Assembly (NCBI RefSeq): GCF_003937915.1
Contig: NZ_RHUM01000008.1
Coordinates: forward strand, 113,631 to 177,630
Direction: 5' to 3'
Source of the DNA: Erwinia sp. 198
Lineage (GTDB): Bacteria > Pseudomonadota > Gammaproteobacteria > Enterobacterales > Enterobacteriaceae
Length of the DNA stretch: 64,000 nt
The stretch's first letter is position 1. The number at the start of each line of letters is the position of its first letter. This document shows positions 47,797 through 59,184 of this stretch, in pieces. A program made the position numbers and the translations under genes. The notes below the pieces were generated by a model. It ran no database searches. It saw nothing but the letters and a program-made list of their open reading frames with translations, and was not told the origin of the DNA.

Positions 47797-49080
47797 ATGA
47801 CAACCACGCCAATGATCATTACGCTGTCGACGACAGCGGCGGATGCGCGCTGGGGCGAAAAAGCGACCCTGACCAGCAACGACAACGGCATGACCATCCA
47901 CCTTAACGGCGGCGATGTGCTGACCACCATTCAGCGCGCGGCGCGCAAAATCGACGGGCAGGGCATTCGTCACGTCAGCCTGCAGGGCGACTGGGACCTG
48001 GAAAAAAGCTGGGCCTTCTGGCAGGGCTATCGCGGGCCGAAAGGCGAAAGAAAAGTCGAATGGGCCGCGCTGAGCGAGGAGGATCGGGCCGAGTTCGATC
48101 GTCGTCTGAAAATCATCGACTGGGTGCGCGACACCATCAATCTTCCGGCGGAAGAGCTTAGCCCGGAGCAGCTGGCGCAGCGCGCGGTCGATTTGCTCTG
48201 CGGCGTGGCGGGCGAAAAGGCCAGCTACCGCATTACCAAAGGCGAGGATCTGCGTCTTCAGGGCTATAGCGGTCTGCATACGGTAGGGCGTGGCTCAACG
48301 CGCAGCCCGGCGCTGCTGGCGCTGGACTATAACCCGACCGGCGATGAGAAAGCGCCGGTTTTCGCCTGTCTGGTGGGCAAAGGCATCACCTTTGATACCG
48401 GCGGCTACAGCCTGAAACCCAGCGGCTCGATGGATTCAATGAAGTCGGATATGGGCGGCGCCGCCACGCTGACCGGCGCGCTGGCGCTGGCTATCGATCG
48501 CGGGCTGGATAAGCGCGTGAAGCTGTATCTCTGCTGCGCCGATAACATGGTCAGCGGTAACGCTTTTCGTCTGGGCGATATTATTCGTTACCGCAACGGT
48601 AAAAGCGTAGAGGTGATGAACACCGATGCGGAAGGACGCCTGGTGCTGGCGGACGGCCTGATCGACGCCAGCGAGCAGAACCCGCAGCTGATGATCGATG
48701 CGGCGACGCTGACCGGCGCGGCCAAAACGGCGCTGGGCAACGATTATCACGCGCTGTTCAGCTTTGATGACGCGCTGGCGCAGTCGCTGCTGGAGAGCGC
48801 CGCCAGCGAAAACGAACCTTTCTGGCGACTGCCGCTGGCCGAGTTCCACCGCGGTTATCTGCCTTCTAACTTTGCCGATTTAAACAATATTGCCGCGCCT
48901 TCACATACGGCAGGCGCCAGCACGGCCGCCGCGTTTCTGTCGCACTTCGTGAAGCATTATCAGCAGGGCTGGCTGCATATCGACTGCTCAGCGACCTACC
49001 GTAAAGGCGCCGTCGAGCAGTGGTCTGCCGGCGCGACCGGACTGGGCGTACGTACCGTGGCGAATCTGCTGCTGAAATAG
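47797..49080 (+). CDS. pepB: Aminopeptidase B (leucyl aminopeptidase family)
   Basis: M17 metallopeptidase of the cytosol that releases N-terminal residues in peptide turnover. The 427 residues equal E. coli PepB. Metal-binding motifs are [24 protein letters not shown] and the signature [15 protein letters not shown] chose ATG 47797 behind AAGGAG; an upstream in-frame ATG at 47722 adds an unlike, Arg-rich extension. Confidence 0.95.
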   Translation: MTTTPMIITLSTTAADARWGEKATLTSNDNGMTIHLNGGDVLTTIQRAARKIDGQGIRHVSLQGDWDLEKSWAFWQGYRGPKGERKVEWAALSEEDRAEFDRRLKIIDWVRDTINLPAEELSPEQLAQRAVDLLCGVAGEKASYRITKGEDLRLQGYSGLHTVGRGSTRSPALLALDYNPTGDEKAPVFACLVGKGITFDTGGYSLKPSGSMDSMKSDMGGAATLTGALALAIDRGLDKRVKLYLCCADNMVSGNAFRLGDIIRYRNGKSVEVMNTDAEGRLVLADGLIDASEQNPQLMIDAATLTGAAKTALGNDYHALFSFDDALAQSLLESAASENEPFWRLPLAEFHRGYLPSNFADLNNIAAPSHTAGASTAAAFLSHFVKHYQQGWLHIDCSATYRKGAVEQWSAGATGLGVRTVANLLLK

Positions 49081-49087
49081 AACGTGT

Positions 49088-49106
49088 AGCCGGGCGCTGC
49101 GCCCGG
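49088..49106. repeat. G+C-rich hairpin between pepB and sseB
   Basis: GCCGGGCGC followed by TGCGCCCGGC forms a near-perfect stem directly after the pepB stop. No T-run follows, so it may be a mRNA-stabilising or REP-like element. Confidence 0.5.
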
Positions 49107-49127
49107 CGCTTTGACTGGAAGCAAGCA

Positions 49128-49883
49128 ATGAACGAAATCAACCAGCGCCTGGAAGAGGTGTTGAAACTGGCGGCGACCGAGCCTGCGCACCGCCCGGAGT
49201 TCTTTAGGTTACTGATGGAAGCCAGCGTCTGGGTGCCTGGCGCAAGCGTGGATCAGGCCGATGCGGAGCTGCAGCACTGGGAAAAAGAGGACGGCACCAG
49301 CATTATTCCCTTTTTCACCTCAGAGCAGGCGTTACAGCAGGCCGTCACCGAAGAACAGCCTTTCCTGGTGATGCCGGTACGCACGCTGTTAGCCATGACC
49401 CAGGGCGAAACGCTGTTCCTGAATCCCAAACTGCCCGTCGGCAAGGAGTTTTCGCCGGGAGAAATCAGCAGCCTGTTGGGGAAAGAGGGCAACGCCCTGA
49501 GCCAGCAAACGGTGCTGGAAGGCGGCGCTTCGCTGCTGCTGTCGGAAATTGCCGAGCCGCCTGCGCAAACCATCGCCTCGCTGACGGAGCTGTTTGCTAA
49601 ACATAAGCAGGTGCGGCGCGCATGGGTTGCGCATATTAAAGAAGCGGCGGACGCGAAGCCTAATTTGTTAATTGGTATTGAAGCCGACGGTGATATCGAA
49701 AACATCATTCAGGCGGCGGGCAGCGTAGCGACCGATACGCTGTTAGAGGATGAGCCGGTAGATATTTGCGAAGTAGTGGATAATGACAATATCAGCCACT
49801 TCTTTACCGCGCATCTCACGCCCTTTTATGAACGGCGGTGGGGCAGCTTCCTGCGCTCGCTTAAGCAGGACAGGATCCTGTAA
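49128..49883 (+). CDS. sseB: SseB, serine-sensitivity enhancing protein
   Basis: The 251-residue protein is close to E. coli SseB (TEPAHRPEFFRLLME, LQHWEKEDGTSIIPFFTS, PNLLIGIEADGDIE). Overexpression of SseB changes serine sensitivity in E. coli; the biochemical function is not known. It contains the SseB N- and C-terminal domains. ATG 49128 is the family start. Confidence 0.92.
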   Translation: MNEINQRLEEVLKLAATEPAHRPEFFRLLMEASVWVPGASVDQADAELQHWEKEDGTSIIPFFTSEQALQQAVTEEQPFLVMPVRTLLAMTQGETLFLNPKLPVGKEFSPGEISSLLGKEGNALSQQTVLEGGASLLLSEIAEPPAQTIASLTELFAKHKQVRRAWVAHIKEAADAKPNLLIGIEADGDIENIIQAAGSVATDTLLEDEPVDICEVVDNDNISHFFTAHLTPFYERRWGSFLRSLKQDRIL

Positions 49884-49921
49884 ACCGCCAGGCGACTTCT
49901 GCTTTATTGATGGCGTTAAAA

Positions 49922-49950
49922 CAGCGCGGCCACTGTAAATAGCCGCGCTG
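49922..49950. terminator. Hairpin between convergent sseB and sseA
   Basis: CAGCGCGGC (49922-49930) and GCCGCGCTG (49942-49950) form a perfect 9-bp stem. There is no T-run, so termination strength is uncertain. Confidence 0.5.
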
Positions 49951-50011
49951 AGTACCGATCGCCGCCGCCTGCCGTAACAGGGCGTTTCTTGCCGGCCGCC
50001 AGCGCGGTTGT

Positions 50012-50857
50012 TTAGCGGGTAGCGATCGGCAAATCGTCGCGGCTGCCCCATTCGCCCCAGGAGCCGTCATAGAGCGTGACGTTCTCCACGCCCAGCGAGG
50101 TCAGCGCCAGGATCAGCACGACCGCCGTCACGCCGGAGCCGCAGCTGGCCACCACCGGTTCGTCGAGCTTCACGCCCTGACGCTGGAAAATGGCCGTCAG
50201 CGCCTCCGCCGACTTCAGCCGGCCGTTTTCCACCAGCTCGTTCCACGGCACGTTCAGGCTGCCGGGAATATGACCGCGATGCAGGCCCGGACGCGGCTCG
50301 TCCACCTCACCATAAAATCTGTTGGCGGCTCTGGCGTCGACAATCTGCGCGCCGCCTTCGTGGCTGATGACCATTACGTCGGTGATCCGCTTCACCACGG
50401 CCGGATCGAAACTGGCCTCAAATTCCGCTTCCGGCAGCGCGACGTCGCCGGTAGCCACCTCGTAACCGGCTACGCGCCAGCCGCTCAGCCCGCCGGCCAG
50501 AATGGAAACCGAGGCTACGCCGAACTGACGCAGCATCCACCAGGCGCGCGGCGCGGAAAAGAGATTACCCTCATCGTAAACCACCAGATGTTTTTCGCTG
50601 CTGACGCCCAGCTCGCGCATTGCCACGGCAAAAGCCTCCGCTCGCGGCAGCATATGCGGATAAGGGCTGGCAGGGTCGGAAAGCGCTTCGATATTGAAAA
50701 AAGGCGCGTCCGGCAGATGGCCCGCACGGTACTCCGCCTGAATATCACGAACCTTCTCCTGGCCCGGCGGCAGCATACGCGCGTCCAGTACCTGAATATC
50801 ATCATCGGCATAGTGTTCCGCCAGCCAGTCGGCGGTCACAAACAAAGAGCAAGTCAT
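50012..50857 (-). CDS. sseA: 3-Mercaptopyruvate sulfurtransferase
   Basis: Transfers sulphur from 3-mercaptopyruvate to cyanide or thiols. The 281-residue protein has two rhodanese domains. The active-site Cys is in VVASCGSGVTA, the CGSGVT loop typical of this enzyme rather than thiosulphate sulfurtransferase. The start is ATG at 50855-50857 with GAGG upstream; the frame continues open another 27 codons. Confidence 0.93.
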   Translation of the reverse strand: MTCSLFVTADWLAEHYADDDIQVLDARMLPPGQEKVRDIQAEYRAGHLPDAPFFNIEALSDPASPYPHMLPRAEAFAVAMRELGVSSEKHLVVYDEGNLFSAPRAWWMLRQFGVASVSILAGGLSGWRVAGYEVATGDVALPEAEFEASFDPAVVKRITDVMVISHEGGAQIVDARAANRFYGEVDEPRPGLHRGHIPGSLNVPWNELVENGRLKSAEALTAIFQRQGVKLDEPVVASCGSGVTAVVLILALTSLGVENVTLYDGSWGEWGSRDDLPIATR

Positions 50858-51131
50858 AGCGGCCTCGCAACAGGAATAGTTGCCCTGAGTGTCGGTTATC
50901 CTGACGGGCATCTCAAGATCTTCTCGGGTTTTCTCCACGCCGGGCGGCGAGCTGAAGCATTTTTGCGCGATTGCGGACTAAGGTTGCCAATCTGTAGGCG
51001 CTTAAGCGACTTTTTTAGCGATTTGTTGAATATCCGATAGGAATGCGGGCTTATGCCCCCTATAATCGGCGCCATTTTCCCGGCCGGGGAGCCTTTTCAC
51101 CGGCTAAACTCGACATCAAACAGGGGTCACT

Positions 51132-51563
51132 ATGACTATCGAACGTACTTTTTCTATCGTAAAACCAAACGCGGTGGCAAAAAACGTAATTGGTGCCATT
51201 TTTAACCGTTTTGAAAGCGCTGGCTTCAAAATCGTTGGCACCAAAATGCTGCACCTGACCAAAGAGCAGGCTGAAGGCTTCTACGCAGAACACCAGGGTC
51301 GTCCTTTCTTCGACGGTCTGGTTGAATTCATGACCTCTGGCCCGGTAGTGGTTTCCGTGCTGGAAGGCGAAAACGCCGTACAGCGTCACCGCGATCTGAT
51401 GGGCGCAACTAACCCGGACAATGCGCTGGCTGGTACGCTGCGTGCCGACTACGCGGACAGCTTCACCGAGAACGCGACCCACGGTTCTGACTCTGCCGAG
51501 TCTGCCGCTCGCGAAATCGCTTTCTTCTTTGGCGAAGGCGAAGTGTGCCCACGCACTCGTTAA
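51132..51563 (+). CDS. ndk: Nucleoside diphosphate kinase
   Basis: Equilibrates NTP pools through a phospho-histidine. The 143 residues equal E. coli Ndk. The active-site His lies in ENATHGSDS. Confidence 0.97.
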   Translation: MTIERTFSIVKPNAVAKNVIGAIFNRFESAGFKIVGTKMLHLTKEQAEGFYAEHQGRPFFDGLVEFMTSGPVVVSVLEGENAVQRHRDLMGATNPDNALAGTLRADYADSFTENATHGSDSAESAAREIAFFFGEGEVCPRTR

Positions 51564-51656
51564 TTATTGATTATTGATGGCAGAAGAATGCGGCGCGTTT
51601 ACAATTTATTTTCATAACGCCCTTTAATCCGCAGACGCTCTGCCTGTACAATAATG

Positions 51657-51680
51657 CGCCCCTGCTCAGCGGGGGCGTTT
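51657..51680 (+). terminator. Terminator-like hairpin after ndk
   Basis: CGCCCC (51657-51662) pairs with GGGGCG (51672-51677), followed by TTTC and an A+T-rich stretch. Confidence 0.6.
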
Positions 51681-51743
51681 CATTTATACTTCTTATTAAC
51701 CTCCCCAGCGCCATAACGTGTAACAACGAGGCCAGAGAATATT

Positions 51744-52904
51744 ATGTCTGAACAAATCGTCACCCCGTCATCTGCTATCACCACGCCAAAAAAAGAAAAA
51801 ATCAACCTGCTCGATCTGAACCGTCAGCAAATGCGCGAATTTTTTGTTGGCCTGGGCGAAAAGCCATTCCGAGCCGATCAGGTAATGAAGTGGATTTATC
51901 ACTACTGCTGTGATGATTTCGATGAGATGACCGACATCAACAAGGTTTTCCGCAACAAGCTGAAAGAGCTGGCCGAAATCCGCGCGCCGGAAGTGGCGGA
52001 AGAGCAGCGTTCGGCGGACGGCACCATTAAATGGGCGATTACGGTCGGTGGCCAGCAGGTGGAGACCGTTTATATTCCGGAGAAAGATCGCGCCACGCTG
52101 TGCGTCTCCTCGCAGGTCGGCTGCGCGCTGGAGTGTAAATTCTGCTCGACGGCGCAGCAGGGCTTCAACCGCAACCTGCGCGTATCCGAAATTATCGGCC
52201 AGGTCTGGCGCGCGGCTAAAATTATCGGCGCGTCGAAAGTGACCGGCCAGCGTCCTATCACCAACGTGGTGATGATGGGCATGGGCGAGCCGCTGCTCAA
52301 CCTGAACAACGTTGTCCCGGCGATGGAAATCATGCTGGACGATTTCGGCTTCGGGCTGTCAAAACGCCGCGTGACGCTGTCGACCTCCGGGGTCGTTCCC
52401 GCGCTGGACAAGCTGGGCGATATGATCGACGTAGCGCTGGCGATTTCGCTACATGCGCCAAATGACGCTATCCGCGACGAAATCGTGCCGATTAACAAAA
52501 AATATAATATCGAAACCTTCCTGGCTTCCGTCGCGCGCTATATCTCCAAGTCCAACGCCAATCAGGGCCGCGTGACCATTGAGTATGTCATGCTGGATCA
52601 CGTCAACGACAGCACCGATAACGCGCACGAGCTGGCCGCGCTGCTGAAAGAGACGCCGTGCAAGATTAACCTTATCCCGTGGAACCCCTTCCCGGGTGCG
52701 CCGTATGGCCGTAGTTCGAACAGTCGCATCGATCGCTTCTCTAAAGTGTTGATGGATTATGGTTTTACCACTATTGTGCGTAAGACCCGTGGCGATGATA
52801 TTGATGCCGCCTGCGGCCAGCTTGCTGGTGAAGTTATCGACCGCACGCGCCGCACAATGCGTAAAAAAATGGCCGGCGAAGCGATTTCTGTGAAAGCGCT
52901 CTGA
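51744..52904 (+). CDS. rlmN: Dual-specificity 23S rRNA/tRNA m2A methyltransferase RlmN
   Basis: Radical-SAM enzyme that makes 2-methyladenosine at A2503 of 23S rRNA and A37 of some tRNAs. The 386-residue protein has the CxxxCxxC cluster motif ([12 protein letters not shown]) and the C-terminal catalytic Cys in DIDAACGQL. Its [4Fe-4S] cluster must be supplied by whatever assembly system remains. Confidence 0.97.
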   Translation: MSEQIVTPSSAITTPKKEKINLLDLNRQQMREFFVGLGEKPFRADQVMKWIYHYCCDDFDEMTDINKVFRNKLKELAEIRAPEVAEEQRSADGTIKWAITVGGQQVETVYIPEKDRATLCVSSQVGCALECKFCSTAQQGFNRNLRVSEIIGQVWRAAKIIGASKVTGQRPITNVVMMGMGEPLLNLNNVVPAMEIMLDDFGFGLSKRRVTLSTSGVVPALDKLGDMIDVALAISLHAPNDAIRDEIVPINKKYNIETFLASVARYISKSNANQGRVTIEYVMLDHVNDSTDNAHELAALLKETPCKINLIPWNPFPGAPYGRSSNSRIDRFSKVLMDYGFTTIVRKTRGDDIDAACGQLAGEVIDRTRRTMRKKMAGEAISVKAL

Positions 52905-52970
52905 AAGCCAGGCTCGCGGCTTGTCCGCTGAGCAAAAGGGCGTAACATCGCTTCCGCTAAGGAGGCGATG

Positions 52971-53693
52971 ATGGGTAAGGGATTATCATTTTGGCTGGCC
53001 GCGCTGCTGCTTGTGGGCTGTAGCCTGACGACACCGCGCGGCGAGCTGGCCGGGACGCGACTACAATTAGGCCTGGCCTGGCTGGCGCAGGACCAGCTGG
53101 CCGCGGCGGAACGTAATTTACGCCAGGCGCTGCAGCTGGCGCCTGACGACTATCGCTGCAGGCTTGCTATGGCCCGCTATTTTCAGCGTGTGGGGGACAA
53201 CGCCTCGGCGCAGGAGCATTACCGAAAAGCCGCGGCGCTGGCAGGACAAAACCGTGACGTAATCAATAATTACGGTGCGTTTCTCTGTCTTTTAGGGCAG
53301 TATGATGCGGCCCAGCAGCAGTTCAGTAAGGCGAGCCGACTACCGGGTCGCGCCGACGCCCTGGAAAATGCCGGCTATTGCTATCTGCGGGCGGGTGAAG
53401 CGCAGAAGGCCAAAGCCGCGTTGCTGGAAGCGACGCAAAACGATGCGGAAAAGGGTGCTGCGCTGCTGGCGGAAGCCGAAAGGCGATTTGGAAAGAACGA
53501 GCGCGATTCATCGCGGCTCCTGTTAGATGTTTATCAACGCAACTTTGCCGCTTCGGCGCAGAGCTTGTGGTTAGAGATTCGCTTCGCCGCGCGGGCAGGG
53601 CATCCGGAGAGCATCCGGCTTGCCGGGGAAAAGCTGGCGCGAAATTTTCCACAATCGATACAGTACCTGCATTTTTTAGCTAATGAATACTGA
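52971..53693 (+). CDS. pilW: PilW/PilF-type TPR lipoprotein
   Basis: The 240-residue protein starts with a lipoprotein signal (LAALLLVGC) and has several TPR repeats ([58 protein letters not shown]). Family members pilot the type IV pilus secretin or stabilise pili. I chose ATG 52971, 5 bases after GGAGG; ATG 52968 is too close. It overlaps rodZ by 11 bp. Confidence 0.82.
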   Translation: MGKGLSFWLAALLLVGCSLTTPRGELAGTRLQLGLAWLAQDQLAAAERNLRQALQLAPDDYRCRLAMARYFQRVGDNASAQEHYRKAAALAGQNRDVINNYGAFLCLLGQYDAAQQQFSKASRLPGRADALENAGYCYLRAGEAQKAKAALLEATQNDAEKGAALLAEAERRFGKNERDSSRLLLDVYQRNFAASAQSLWLEIRFAARAGHPESIRLAGEKLARNFPQSIQYLHFLANEY

Positions 53694-54678
53694 AGCCACT
53701 CAAGATAAATCAGCAGTAAATTCAACAGGCGAGCGCCTGCGCGTAGCCCGTGAGCAAATGGGCCTGTCTCAGCAGAACGTTGCGGAGCGCCTTTGCCTGA
53801 AACTTTCCACCGTCCGCGATATTGAAGAGGACAAGGCGCCTGCGGATCTGGCGTCTACCTTCCTGCGTGGCTATATCCGTTCTTACGCCCGGCTGGTGCA
53901 CGTGCCGGAAGAAGAGCTGCTGCCGATGATGGCGAAACAGGCACCCGTACGGGCCGCCAAAGTCGAGCCGATGCAGAGCTTTTCCCTGGGCAAACGCCGC
54001 AAAAAACGCGACGGCTGGCTGATGATTTTTACCTGGCTGGTGCTGTTTGTCGTGGTAGGCCTGACCGGCGCATGGTGGTGGCAGAACCACAAGGCGGCGC
54101 AGGACGATCTGGTTTCCATGGCCGATCAGAACGTCAGCGCAGGCAGCGATAACAGCCAGTCCATTCCGCTGAACAACAGCGGCGCGGACGGCGTGTCGCC
54201 AGCCGAAGAGGCGCCGACCCAGAGCGCGCCTGCGGATACCGCGGCCGCGCCTGACGCTGCTGCCACGTCCCCTGCGGCCAATACTTCAGCCGCCGCGACC
54301 GGTTCAGCCGCTTCCGCAGCCAATACATCAGCCGGCTCATCCGCGCCGGTTGCGGTCTCGCCTTCGCAGGTGCCGGCCGACAACGGCCAGATGCCGACGG
54401 CTTCTGCAGGCGTTAGCGTGCCAGCCGCCGAGGCCAACGCGCTGGTTATGAACTTCAGTAAAGAGTGCTGGCTGGAAGTTTCCGATGCGACAGGCAAGAA
54501 ACTGTTCAGCGGGATCCAGCGTAGTGGTGGTAAACTCAGCCTTTCCGGCACGGCGCCATATCGTCTTAAGATTGGCGCGCCGGGCGCCGTTCAGATCCAG
54601 TATCAGGGCCAGCCGGTCGATCTGAGTCGTTTTATCCGTAGCAACCAGGTTGCCCGCCTGACAGTCGGTGCGCAATAA
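53683..54678 (+). CDS. rodZ: Cytoskeletal protein RodZ
   Basis: Links MreB to the elongation machinery and keeps rod shape. The 331-residue protein has an N-terminal HTH domain ([34 protein letters not shown]), a basic KRRKKRDGW before the membrane segment ([19 protein letters not shown]), a long Ala/Ser/Pro-rich periplasmic linker (about 150-240), and a C-terminal beta domain starting [13 protein letters not shown]. Confidence 0.95.
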   Translation: MNTEATQDKSAVNSTGERLRVAREQMGLSQQNVAERLCLKLSTVRDIEEDKAPADLASTFLRGYIRSYARLVHVPEEELLPMMAKQAPVRAAKVEPMQSFSLGKRRKKRDGWLMIFTWLVLFVVVGLTGAWWWQNHKAAQDDLVSMADQNVSAGSDNSQSIPLNNSGADGVSPAEEAPTQSAPADTAAAPDAAATSPAANTSAAATGSAASAANTSAGSSAPVAVSPSQVPADNGQMPTASAGVSVPAAEANALVMNFSKECWLEVSDATGKKLFSGIQRSGGKLSLSGTAPYRLKIGAPGAVQIQYQGQPVDLSRFIRSNQVARLTVGAQ

Positions 54679-54715
54679 CGCATCTTCTGGTCGCGAGTAA
54701 TTTCGGAGAAAGAAT

Positions 54716-55837
54716 ATGCATAACGAAGCACCCATTATCCGTCGCAAATCAAAGCGCATTTACGTCGGCCAGGTGCCAGTGGGCGACGGCGCGCCTATCG
54801 CCGTCCAGTCCATGACCAATACGCGAACCACCGATGTGGCCGCGACGGTTAACCAAATCAAAGCGCTTGAGCGCGTCGGCGTTGATATCGTTCGCGTCTC
54901 TGTTCCCACCATGGATGCCGCCGAAGCGTTCCGCCTTATCAAGCAGCAGGTTAACGTCCCGCTGGTTGCCGATATCCATTTTGACTACCGTATCGCGCTG
55001 AAAGTAGCTGAATACGGCGTTGACTGCCTGCGCATCAACCCCGGCAATATCGGCAATGAAGAGCGTATTCGGCAGGTCGTTGACTGCGCGCGTTACAATA
55101 ATATCCCAATCCGTATCGGCGTTAACGCCGGATCGCTGGAAAAGGATCTGCAGGAAAAGTATGGCGAGCCGACGCCGCAGGCGCTGCTGGAATCCGCTAT
55201 GCGCCACGTCGATCACCTCGATCGTCTTAACTTCGACCAGTTCAAGGTCAGCGTAAAAGCGTCGGACGTATTCCTGGCGGTGGAGTCGTATCGCCTGCTG
55301 GCTAAGCAGATCGAGCAGCCGCTGCACCTGGGCATTACCGAAGCGGGCGGCGCACGCGCTGGCGCGGTGAAATCCGCGATTGGCCTGGGCCTGCTGCTCT
55401 CGGAAGGCATTGGCGATACGCTGCGTATTTCGCTGGCGGCCGATCCGATCGAAGAGGTAAAGGTCGGTTTTGATATTCTGAAATCGCTGCGCATTCGTTC
55501 CAGAGGCATTAACTTTATCGCCTGTCCAACCTGCTCCCGCCAGGAGTTTGATGTGATCGGCACCGTTAACGCGCTGGAGCAGCGGCTGGAAGATATCATT
55601 ACGCCCATGGACGTTTCGATTATCGGCTGCGTGGTCAACGGGCCGGGCGAGGCGCTGGTTTCCACGCTTGGCGTCACCGGCAGCAACAAGAAAAGCGGGT
55701 TCTACGAGGACGGCGTGCGCCTGCGCGAGCGTCTGGATAACCACGATATGATTGACCAGCTGGAAGCGCGTATACGTGCCAAAGCCGCGATGATGGACGA
55801 ATCCCGTCGTATTGATGTGCAGCAGGTTGAAAAATAA
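54716..55837 (+). CDS. ispG: 4-Hydroxy-3-methylbut-2-enyl diphosphate synthase (flavodoxin)
   Basis: Seventh step of the MEP isoprenoid pathway, a [4Fe-4S] enzyme. The 373-residue protein has [27 protein letters not shown] and cluster ligands in [11 protein letters not shown] and [12 protein letters not shown]. Confidence 0.97.
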   Translation: MHNEAPIIRRKSKRIYVGQVPVGDGAPIAVQSMTNTRTTDVAATVNQIKALERVGVDIVRVSVPTMDAAEAFRLIKQQVNVPLVADIHFDYRIALKVAEYGVDCLRINPGNIGNEERIRQVVDCARYNNIPIRIGVNAGSLEKDLQEKYGEPTPQALLESAMRHVDHLDRLNFDQFKVSVKASDVFLAVESYRLLAKQIEQPLHLGITEAGGARAGAVKSAIGLGLLLSEGIGDTLRISLAADPIEEVKVGFDILKSLRIRSRGINFIACPTCSRQEFDVIGTVNALEQRLEDIITPMDVSIIGCVVNGPGEALVSTLGVTGSNKKSGFYEDGVRLRERLDNHDMIDQLEARIRAKAAMMDESRRIDVQQVEK

Positions 55838-55897
55838 ATAACGGCGGGGCGGGCCGCAGCTTGCGCGCCCGCCCCCAAAAGGAAAGAAGAGAAAACA

Positions 55898-57187
55898 GTG
55901 GCGAAGAATATTCAGGCAATCCGCGGCATGAACGACTACCTGCCTGTGGATACCGCGGTGTGGCAGCGTATTGAACAAACCCTTAAGCAGGTGCTGGCCA
56001 GCTATGGCTACAGCGAAATTCGCACGCCGATTGTAGAGCAGACCCCGTTATTCAAACGCGCTATCGGTGAAGTCACCGACGTGGTTGAAAAAGAGATGTA
56101 CACCTTCGACGATCGCAACGGTGAAAGCCTGACGCTGCGTCCTGAAGGCACGGCAGGCTGCGTGCGCGCCGGCATCGAGCACGGTCTGCTCTACAATCAG
56201 GAACAGCGCCTGTGGTATATCGGACCGATGTTCCGCTACGAGCGTCCGCAGAAGGGCCGCTATCGTCAGTTCCATCAAATCGGTGCGGAAGTGTTTGGCC
56301 TTCAGGGGCCGGATATCGACGCCGAAATGATTATGATGACCGCGCGCTGGTGGAAGGCGCTGGGCATTGCCGATCACGTTCGTCTGGAGCTGAACTCGAT
56401 CGGTTCGCTGGAGGCGCGTGCCAACTACCGCGATGCGCTGGTGGCTTTCCTGGAAGAGCATAAAGAGGTGCTGGACGAGGATTGTAAACGCCGCATGTAC
56501 AGCAATCCGCTGCGCGTGCTGGACAGCAAAAACCCGGACGTCCAGCACCTGCTGAACGACGCGCCAGCGCTGGGCGACTATCTGGACGCCGACTCCCGCG
56601 AACACTTTGACGGTCTTTGCCAGCTGCTGGATGCCGCCGGTATCGCCTACACGGTGAACCAGCGCCTGGTGCGCGGCCTGGACTACTACAACCGCACCGT
56701 CTTTGAATGGGTGACCAGCAGCCTGGGCGCGCAGGGCACGGTGTGCGCTGGCGGCCGCTACGATGGTCTGGTCGAACAGCTGGGCGGCCGCGCCACGCCG
56801 GCCGTCGGTTTTGCGATGGGACTGGAGCGTCTGGTGCTGCTGGTGCAGGCGGTGAATCCGGAATTTGAACCGACGCGCGTTGTCGATGTCTATGTTATCG
56901 CTTCAGGGGCTGGCGTACAGTCTGCGGCGATGCAGCTGGCGGAAAAACTGCGTGATGCGGATCCGTCTCTGAAGCTGATGACCAATTTTGGCGGCGGCAA
57001 CTTCAAGAAGCAGTTTGCCCGCGCGGACAAGTGGGGCGCACGCGTCGCGCTGGTGCTGGGCGAGGAAGAAGTGGCCAACAATCAGGTCGTCATTAAAGAT
57101 TTGCGCAACGGCGAGCAGCAAAAGCTGGAGCAGCATGAGGCGGCAGCGACGCTGGCAGCAATGCTGAAGCAGACGGCCGCGATTTAA
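55898..57187 (+). CDS. hisS: Histidyl-tRNA synthetase
   Basis: Class II aminoacyl-tRNA synthetase. The 429-residue protein starts at GTG 55898. Motif 2 is [13 protein letters not shown] and the His-binding motifs are [15 protein letters not shown] and [15 protein letters not shown]. The anticodon-binding C-terminal domain is complete. Confidence 0.97.
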   Translation: MAKNIQAIRGMNDYLPVDTAVWQRIEQTLKQVLASYGYSEIRTPIVEQTPLFKRAIGEVTDVVEKEMYTFDDRNGESLTLRPEGTAGCVRAGIEHGLLYNQEQRLWYIGPMFRYERPQKGRYRQFHQIGAEVFGLQGPDIDAEMIMMTARWWKALGIADHVRLELNSIGSLEARANYRDALVAFLEEHKEVLDEDCKRRMYSNPLRVLDSKNPDVQHLLNDAPALGDYLDADSREHFDGLCQLLDAAGIAYTVNQRLVRGLDYYNRTVFEWVTSSLGAQGTVCAGGRYDGLVEQLGGRATPAVGFAMGLERLVLLVQAVNPEFEPTRVVDVYVIASGAGVQSAAMQLAEKLRDADPSLKLMTNFGGGNFKKQFARADKWGARVALVLGEEEVANNQVVIKDLRNGEQQKLEQHEAAATLAAMLKQTAAI

Positions 57188-57198
57188 GGAGAGTTTGC

Positions 57199-57819
57199 GT
57201 GGAAGTATATAGCAACGAAAACGAGCAGGTCGACGCGCTAAAAGGCTTTTTCGCGCAGAACGGCAAGGCGCTGGCTATCGGCGTGATCGTCGGCATCGGC
57301 GCGCTGGCGGGCTGGCGCTACTGGAGCAGCCATCAGGACACCAGCAGCCGCGAAGTCTCGGCGACCTACCAGCAGGTTTCGGGCGCGCTGGATGCCAGCA
57401 AGCCGGAAACGCTGACGGCAGCGGCGAAATTCGCCGACGACAACAGCAACACCTACGGCGCGCTGGCTTCGCTGGACGTGGCAAAACGCTATGTTGACAA
57501 CAATGAGCTGGATAAAGCCGCCGCGCAGCTGCAAAGCGGCCTGAAGGCGACCAAAGACGCCAATCTGCAGGCGGTGTTGAACCTGCGCCTGGCGCGTATT
57601 CAGCTGCAGCAGAAGCAGCCGGATGCGGTACTGAAGACCCTGGATGCGATTAAGGGCGACGGCTGGACGGCTATCGTTGCCGACGTACGCGGCGAAGCGC
57701 TGCTCAGCAAGGGCGACAGCAAGGGCGCTCGCGAAGCCTGGAGTAAAGGCATTGCTTCCAACGCCTCGCCGGCGCTGAAAGAGATGCTGCAGATGAAAAT
57801 GAATAATTTGCCAGGTTAA
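57199..57819 (+). CDS. yfgM: YfgM, ancillary SecYEG translocon subunit
   Basis: The 206-residue protein has one N-terminal membrane anchor (ALAIGVIVGIGALAGWRYW) and a periplasmic TPR-like domain. In E. coli it partners PpiD at the Sec translocon. The start is GTG 57199 after GGAGAG. The order hisS-yfgM-bamB-der is conserved. Confidence 0.93.
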   Translation: MEVYSNENEQVDALKGFFAQNGKALAIGVIVGIGALAGWRYWSSHQDTSSREVSATYQQVSGALDASKPETLTAAAKFADDNSNTYGALASLDVAKRYVDNNELDKAAAQLQSGLKATKDANLQAVLNLRLARIQLQQKQPDAVLKTLDAIKGDGWTAIVADVRGEALLSKGDSKGAREAWSKGIASNASPALKEMLQMKMNNLPG

Positions 57820-57850
57820 TAATTGCCGCAACGGGCTTAAGAGGGATTTC

Positions 57851-59032
57851 ATGGAATTGCGTAAGATACTGCTGCCGGCACTGATTTCAGTCACGCTGCT
57901 CAGCGGATGTTCATGGTTCAGCGGTGAAGAAGACGTGGTCAAAATGTCGCCGCTGCCGAAAGTGGAAAATCAGTTTACCCCGGAAGAGGTCTGGAGCACG
58001 TCGGTAGGTGATGGCGTGGGCGATTACTACTCCAATCTGCATCCGGCCTGGTCTGAGAACACCGTATACGCCGCCGATCGTTTCGGCGTGGTAAAAGCGC
58101 TGAACGCCGGCGACGGCAAAGAACAGTGGAAGGTCGATCTGTCGACCAAAACGGGCTTCTTCTCTAAGAACCTGCCCGCGCTGCTTTCCGGCGGCCTCTT
58201 TTACGACGGCGGTCACGTCTATGTCGGCAGCGAGCGCGCCCAGGTTTATGCGCTGAACAGCAGCGATGGCTCTATCGCCTGGCAGACCAAAGCGGCTGGC
58301 GAAGTGCTGTCGCGCCCGGTCGCCAGCGATGGCCTGGTGCTGGTGCACACCAGCAACGGCATGTTGCAGGGTCTGGATCAGAACAGCGGCGTCGTGAAAT
58401 GGACGGTTAACCTTGATGTACCGGCGCTGTCGCTGCGCGGTGAGTCCGCACCTGCCACCGCCTTCGGCGCGGCAATCGTCGGCGGCGACAACGGTCGCGT
58501 CAGCGCGGTGATGATGAACCAGGGCCAGATTATCTGGCAGCAGCGCATCTCCCAGCCGGGCGGCGCTACGGAAATCGATCGTCTTGCCGATGTGGATACC
58601 ACGCCGGTTGTCGTTGACGGCGTGGTTTACGCGCTGGCCTACAACGGTAGCCTCGCGGCGCTGGATCTGCGTTCAGGGCAGATCATGTGGAAACGCGAGA
58701 TCGGCTCGGTACACGATATGATCGTGGACGCGGGACGCATCTATCTGGTTGACCAGGACGATCGCGTGGTGGCGTTGAGCACCGATGGCGGCGTGACCCT
58801 GTGGCGTCAGAGCGACCTGCTGCACCGTAATCTGACCGCGCCGGTGCTCTATAATGGCTATCTGGTCGTGGGTGATAGTGAAGGCTACCTGCACTGGGTC
58901 AATACCACCGACGGGCGTTTTGTTGCCCAGCAGAAAGTGGACGGCTCTGGCTTCCAGACCTCGCCGGTGGTTGCCAGCGACAAGCTGCTGATTCAGGCGA
59001 AAGGCGGCAAAGTCTACGCTTTCACTCGCTAA
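57851..59032 (+). CDS. bamB: BamB, beta-barrel assembly lipoprotein
   Basis: Outer-membrane lipoprotein of the BAM complex that inserts porins. The lipobox is VTLLSGCSWF. The 393-residue protein folds as an eight-bladed propeller, seen as PQQ-like repeats (AADRFGVVKALNAGDGKEQWKVDL, YALNSSDGSIAWQTKA). Confidence 0.96.
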   Translation: MELRKILLPALISVTLLSGCSWFSGEEDVVKMSPLPKVENQFTPEEVWSTSVGDGVGDYYSNLHPAWSENTVYAADRFGVVKALNAGDGKEQWKVDLSTKTGFFSKNLPALLSGGLFYDGGHVYVGSERAQVYALNSSDGSIAWQTKAAGEVLSRPVASDGLVLVHTSNGMLQGLDQNSGVVKWTVNLDVPALSLRGESAPATAFGAAIVGGDNGRVSAVMMNQGQIIWQQRISQPGGATEIDRLADVDTTPVVVDGVVYALAYNGSLAALDLRSGQIMWKREIGSVHDMIVDAGRIYLVDQDDRVVALSTDGGVTLWRQSDLLHRNLTAPVLYNGYLVVGDSEGYLHWVNTTDGRFVAQQKVDGSGFQTSPVVASDKLLIQAKGGKVYAFTR

Positions 59033-59048
59033 TACGCTGTCTGCACGT

Positions 59049-59089
59049 CGAAACGGCTCCTGATTGTTCAGGGGCCGTTTCGTTTTTTT
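59049..59089 (+). terminator. Intrinsic terminator of the hisS-yfgM-bamB operon
   Basis: CGAAACGGCTCCTG (59049-59062) pairs with CAGGGGCCGTTTCG (59069-59082), followed by seven T. Confidence 0.9.
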
Positions 59090-59184
59090 ACAGGCGTGGT
59101 ATCCTCTACGCCTTCAGCCTGCGTGTGCGCCAGTAATCAAGTTGCAAGCGGTCAGGCGTTTAATTTTAGTAATGAGGCTTCAAT

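Noticed and set aside
54749..55978. Long minus-strand frame opposite ispG
   Set aside because: It is a shadow of ispG with no supporting features.
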